Shown here: piece after piece, positions 5,305-8,795 of the stretch | How the letters are laid out: each line of letters begins with the position of its first letter | Position numbering within the stretch: position 1 is the stretch's first letter | Assembly (NCBI GenBank): GCA_050329835.1 | Contig: JBHJOJ010000200.1 | Coordinates: 1 to 8,795, forward strand | Direction of reading: 5' to 3' | DNA length: 8,795 nucleotides | Source: JANNOG01 sp050329835 | GTDB taxonomy: Bacteria > Actinomycetota > Actinomycetes > Actinomycetales > JBBAYJ01 | The notes under the pieces: model-generated | Seen by the model: the letters and a program-made list of their open reading frames with translations, nothing else | The model's database searches: none | What the model was told of the DNA's origin: nothing | Translations under genes and position numbers: made by a program

Positions 5305-8300
5305 ATGGTCGGGTCTGGGCGGTCGTGGACGAGGGTGCGGTGGACGGTGCGGCGGACCCTGGTGCCGGACCCCGTGGAGGTCCTCGTCGAGGCTCCGGTC
5401 GGCGCGCGTCTCGGCGAGCTGCGGGCCGAGCTCCTCGCAGCCGTCGGCGCCGGTCCCGGGGACCGGGTCCGCGTCGGGGGGATGGACCTGGGGGACGCGG
5501 CCGTGGTCGGTCGCGGGACGCTGCTGGACGGCGCGGAGCTCGTCGTGCGGCCGCCGGGCCCGCCCGCCGGTCCCGACGACCCGGAACCGGCCGTGGCGCT
5601 GGTGGCCGTGTCCGGGCCCGACAGCGGGCGGGTCCACCCGCTGCGCCGCGGCGGGACGATCCTGGGCCGGCACCGGTCGGCCGACGCGGTGATCGACGAC
5701 CCCGACGTCTCACGACGTCAGCTCCGGGTGGTCCTCACCTCGTCCGGCGCCGAGATCGGCGACCTCGGGTCGACCAACGGCACCGTGGTCCACCCGCCCC
5801 GGGCGCCCGGGCACCCGGCCGCACCGGGGCGCGCCGCCCCCGCCGGCGGGCCGGGCGTGCCCGCCCCTCTGGGCTCGCACGTCGTCGTCGGCGCCACCCG
5901 GCTCGAGGTCCGCGCCGTCCTCTCCCACTCCACGGTCCCGGACGGCCGCGGCGAGCGGGGGGACGGCACCGTCGTCCACGCCGCCGCCCCGGGACCCCGG
6001 CCCGCCGACCGCACCGTGGTCCTGCGCCTGCCCACCCGACCGACGCCGCGGGAGCGGCGGCGGCTGCCGTGGGTCACGGCCCTGGTGCCGCTCGCCGTCG
6101 CCGTCCCGCTCGCCCTCTGGTGGGGCTCGCCCGTCTTCCTGCTGCTCGGACTCGCCGGGCCGGTCACGGTGGTGGCGGCGGCACTGACGGATCGTCGCGA
6201 GACCCGGCGGCGCACCGCCTCGGACGGACGGGCGCACGCCCGCGCGGTGGCGGAGGTCCGTCGGCGGGCGGCGATCGCGACCGCCGACGCCGCGGACCTC
6301 CGCCACCGGGCCCACCCCGACCTCGACCTCGTCCTGCGCTCGGCACGGCAGCGCGACCCGCGGCTCTGGGAGCGGACGGCCGGCGACCCCGACGCGCTGG
6401 CCGTGCGGGTCGGCACGGCCGATCTCCCCGGTCCGGTCCGGGTCGAGGGCGAGGACGGCGAGGACGGCGGTCCCCGCGTCCTCCAGGCCGTGCCACTGCT
6501 GGTGGACCTCACGGGCGGGCTGGCGGTCGCGGGCCCCGTCGACTGGGCGACCGGTCTGGCGCGCGCGATCGTGGGACGGCTCGCCGTCGCACTGCCGCCG
6601 GACGCGCTGACGGTGACCGTCTGCGCCGACGGGGCCGAGGCGGACGACTGGCGGTGGGTGGGCCGGCTGCCGCACGCGGGACCGCTGCTCCGGCGGCCCT
6701 CGGAGGTGCTGGACCTCCTCGGTCCGGAGACCGGCAGCGCCGGGGACGGCGCCCCCGGCGGCGCGACGCGGCACCACCTGGTCGTGGTCGCCGGACCGGA
6801 CACCGCCCGGCTCGACGTCGCGGCCGAGCTGGCCCGTCGCCCGGACGTCGCACCGGTGGTCCTCGTCGGGGAGTCGGCCCGGGGACACGGCTGCTCGACC
6901 GTCGTGGTCCCCGACGGCGAGACCGGTACCGGGCTCCGCGTCACGTCCCCCGGGGGCGAGACCGCCGGCGTCGCGGACCGCGTGGGCGCCTGGTGGTCGG
7001 AGCGCCTGTCCCGGGCGCTCGCGCCGCTGCGGCCCCCCGACGCCGCGGGCGGCCTCCCGCAAGAGGTGACACTCGGGGACCTGGTGCGCCGCCGACCACC
7101 GGGGGGACCGCCGGCCCCGGTGACGCCCGCGGACGTGGTGGCGCGCTGGGACGACCCCTCGCGTGACCGGGACCGCCTGGCCGTGCCGCTCGCCGTCGGA
7201 CCGGGCGGCCCGGTGGACGTGGACCTCGTCCAGGACGGTCCGCACGCCCTCGTCGCGGGCACGACCGGGTCCGGGAAGTCCGAGCTCCTGCGCTCCCTCG
7301 TGCTCGGCCTCGCGTGGTGCCACCCTCCCGAGGAGGTGACGTTCCTGCTCGTCGACTTCAAGGGCGGCGCCGCCTTCGCCGAGGCCGCCGGGCTGCCCCA
7401 CACCGTGGGGACGGTGACGGACCTGGACCCGCACGCCGCTCGGCGGGTCCTCGCGTCGCTGCGGGCGGAGCTGCGGCGCCGGGAGCGGGTGCTCGCGGAA
7501 GCCGGTGCTGCCGATCTCCGTGAGCTGCTCCGGTCCTCCGGGGGACGGGGTCCGTCCCGGCTGGTCGTGGTCGTCGACGAGTACCGGGTCCTCGCCGAGG
7601 AGGCCCCCGACGTCCTCGAGGGCCTGGTCCGGGTCGCGGTCGTCGGCCGATCGCTGGGCGTCCACCTCGTCCTCGCGACCCAGCGCCCGGCGGGGGTGGT
7701 CTCCGCCGACATCCGGGCCAACACCTCTCTGCGGATCGCCCTGCGGGTGGCCGACCCGGGCGAGTCCCGGGACGTCGTCGACGTCCCCGACGCGGCGACG
7801 CTGCCCGCGGCGACACCCGGCCGGGCGGTGCTGTGGCGCAGCGGCCGGCGCACCGTGGTCCAGGCCGCCCGGGTGGCCGCCCCCGCGACCCGGCCGCGCC
7901 CGGTGGTCCGGCTCCTGGCAGGCGACGACGTGCCGGCGGCGGTCCCGCCCGGACGCGACGGGCGAGAGGCCGGGAGCGGACCCGACGTGGGACGACTCGT
8001 CGTGGCCTGCCGCCGGGCGGTCGTGGAGACGGGCCGGGTCGCCGCGACGCCACCGTGGCTGCCCCCGCTGCCGGCGGACCTCGGACCGGCCCCCGACCTG
8101 CCCGGTGACGGCCGCGACGAGATCACCGGTCCGTGCCTGCCGCTCGCGGTGCTGGACCTCCCGGACGCTCAGCGCCGGGCGGGTCTCCACTGGCGGCCGG
8201 CCGGGGACGGGCCGCTCGTCGTCGCGGGAGGACCGGGCAGCGGCCGGACCACGGCGCTGGCGGCGCTCGCCGGCGCGGCGGCCGGGGCCGGGCTGGGGCT

Positions 8301-8795
8301 GGTCGTCGTGACGGGCGACCCGGGGTCCGCCTGGCCCGCCGGCGCCGTCGTGGTGGACCGGCACGACGGTGACCACCTGACCGACGTGCTCGCGGCCCTG
8401 GCGGGCCGCCCGGGGGGCGAGAGCGCCTGGACCTGCCTGCTGGTGGACGACGCCGACACGGTCCTGCGCTGGGCCGTCGACCGGCCCGGACCTGCCGATC
8501 TGCTGGCCTCCCTGCTCCGCGACGCGGGAGCGGTCCGGGTCGCGATCGCGCTCGCAGGTGCCCGAGATCTCCTCGCGGACCGGTCCGCCACGATCGGGCG
8601 GGTGCGCGTCCTGCTCCGCCCGGCCGACCCGGCCGACGCGGCGCTGGCCGGCGTCCCGGCCCGGGCGCTGCCCCGGGCGATGCCGCCGGGCCGGTGCCTC
8701 GTCACCGGGACCGGGCACGGAGACGTCGTCGAGGGGCAGGTGGTGCGCGCCGCTCCGCCGGTCAGGGCGGCCAGGGCGGCCCCGGCTCCGGTCCC
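5305..8795 (+). CDS. FHA-domain FtsK/SpoIIIE ATPase, EssC/EccC-like (type VII secretion-type), 3' end outside window
   Basis: An open frame of 1163 codons without a stop. Residues about 20-85 may form a ubiquitin-like or FHA-like domain. An FHA domain follows at about 100-190: G-R (121-122), S-R-R-Q (136-139, with Q where phosphothreonine-binding FHA domains usually have H) and G-S-T-N-G-T (155-160). Two membrane helices lie at about 256-273 and 276-294. The first ATPase domain is intact: Walker A G-T-T-G-S-G-K-S (652-659), D-F-K-G-G (684-688), Walker B V-V-V-V-D-E (754-759) and Q-R-P (793-795). The second domain has G-P-G-S-G-R-T-T (976-983), with Arg for the Walker A lysine, and L-L-V-D-D-A-D (1045-1051). 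This order matches EssC/EccC membrane ATPases that drive WXG100 export; no WXG100 gene is in view. ATG 5305 lacks a good ribosome site; GTG 5287 and nearby GTGs downstream are alternatives. Confidence 0.9.
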   Translation, partial: MVGSGRSWTRVRWTVRRTLVPDPVEVLVEAPVGARLGELRAELLAAVGAGPGDRVRVGGMDLGDAAVVGRGTLLDGAELVVRPPGPPAGPDDPEPAVALVAVSGPDSGRVHPLRRGGTILGRHRSADAVIDDPDVSRRQLRVVLTSSGAEIGDLGSTNGTVVHPPRAPGHPAAPGRAAPAGGPGVPAPLGSHVVVGATRLEVRAVLSHSTVPDGRGERGDGTVVHAAAPGPRPADRTVVLRLPTRPTPRERRRLPWVTALVPLAVAVPLALWWGSPVFLLLGLAGPVTVVAAALTDRRETRRRTASDGRAHARAVAEVRRRAAIATADAADLRHRAHPDLDLVLRSARQRDPRLWERTAGDPDALAVRVGTADLPGPVRVEGEDGEDGGPRVLQAVPLLVDLTGGLAVAGPVDWATGLARAIVGRLAVALPPDALTVTVCADGAEADDWRWVGRLPHAGPLLRRPSEVLDLLGPETGSAGDGAPGGATRHHLVVVAGPDTARLDVAAELARRPDVAPVVLVGESARGHGCSTVVVPDGETGTGLRVTSPGGETAGVADRVGAWWSERLSRALAPLRPPDAAGGLPQEVTLGDLVRRRPPGGPPAPVTPADVVARWDDPSRDRDRLAVPLAVGPGGPVDVDLVQDGPHALVAGTTGSGKSELLRSLVLGLAWCHPPEEVTFLLVDFKGGAAFAEAAGLPHTVGTVTDLDPHAARRVLASLRAELRRRERVLAEAGAADLRELLRSSGGRGPSRLVVVVDEYRVLAEEAPDVLEGLVRVAVVGRSLGVHLVLATQRPAGVVSADIRANTSLRIALRVADPGESRDVVDVPDAATLPAATPGRAVLWRSGRRTVVQAARVAAPATRPRPVVRLLAGDDVPAAVPPGRDGREAGSGPDVGRLVVACRRAVVETGRVAATPPWLPPLPADLGPAPDLPGDGRDEITGPCLPLAVLDLPDAQRRAGLHWRPAGDGPLVVAGGPGSGRTTALAALAGAAAGAGLGLVVVTGDPGSAWPAGAVVVDRHDGDHLTDVLAALAGRPGGESAWTCLLVDDADTVLRWAVDRPGPADLLASLLRDAGAVRVAIALAGARDLLADRSATIGRVRVLLRPADPADAALAGVPARALPRAMPPGRCLVTGTGHGDVVEGQVVRAAPPVRAARAAPAPV

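Noticed and set aside
5043..7166. A 707-codon plus-strand open frame overlapping tetR and the FHA/FtsK gene
   Set aside because: Arg/Pro/Gly-rich composition without motifs; the +1 frame from 5305 gives recognisable domains over the same bases.
5710..8718. A 1002-codon open frame on the minus strand, opposite the FHA/FtsK gene
   Set aside because: It is an antisense shadow in GC-rich DNA: the product is almost only R, G, P, D and A with no domain, while the plus strand carries clear FHA, Walker A and Walker B motifs.

Overview
The window is GC-rich, with coding regions dominated by G/C third positions, as in a high-GC actinobacterium. A Geodermatophilaceae- or Pseudonocardiaceae-type host is my guess. 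The proteins fit this: a Tad-pilus ATPase of actinobacterial type, a TetR/SDR pair, a lipoprotein of the PQQ-glucose/sorbosone dehydrogenase fold, and a type VII-like FHA/FtsK ATPase. No RNA genes or CRISPR arrays were seen.

Left third (1-2250), an accessory region. A serine recombinase starts at 103 and runs off the left edge. Right beside its start codon is the 5' end of a cpaF/tadA gene (128-400, minus strand), cut at the codons for W-I-N-E-P-G. Next come a gene-poor stretch, a small conserved-looking 67-aa protein (734-937) and a RelA/SpoT-domain nucleotide pyrophosphokinase (985-1887), all on the minus strand. At 2051-2190 the cpaF 5' region appears a second time as a decayed copy. It has two single-base frameshifts, and the start codon and about the first 50 codons are deleted. 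It is bordered by the same short non-cpaF arm as the first copy. My reading is two rounds of integration at one attachment site inside cpaF. An older element (about 112-2070) carried a substitute cpaF 5' end and the RelA/SpoT cargo, leaving the native 5' end (2052-2190) to decay. A second element, carrying the serine integrase, then entered the substitute copy.

Middle (2273-5203), ordinary chromosome. A lipoprotein of the PQQ-dependent sugar dehydrogenase family and an SDR oxidoreductase lie on the minus strand. The SDR gene is divergent from a TetR regulator. The 67-bp gap between them and the SDR start codon carry two operator-like palindromes 33 bp apart, so the TetR protein probably controls both genes.

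Right part (5305-8795). One long plus-strand gene, open at the window edge, encodes an EssC/EccC-like protein: a possible ubiquitin-like N-terminus, an FHA domain, two membrane helices, an intact FtsK/SpoIIIE ATPase domain and a second domain with a degenerate Walker A.

A dispersed inverted repeat (arms CCTGTGGACG/CGTCCACAGG, loop always 11 nt) occurs three times between genes, at 476-516, 2214-2248 and 5225-5255. Two copies sit 22-25 bp after stop codons, as terminators would.
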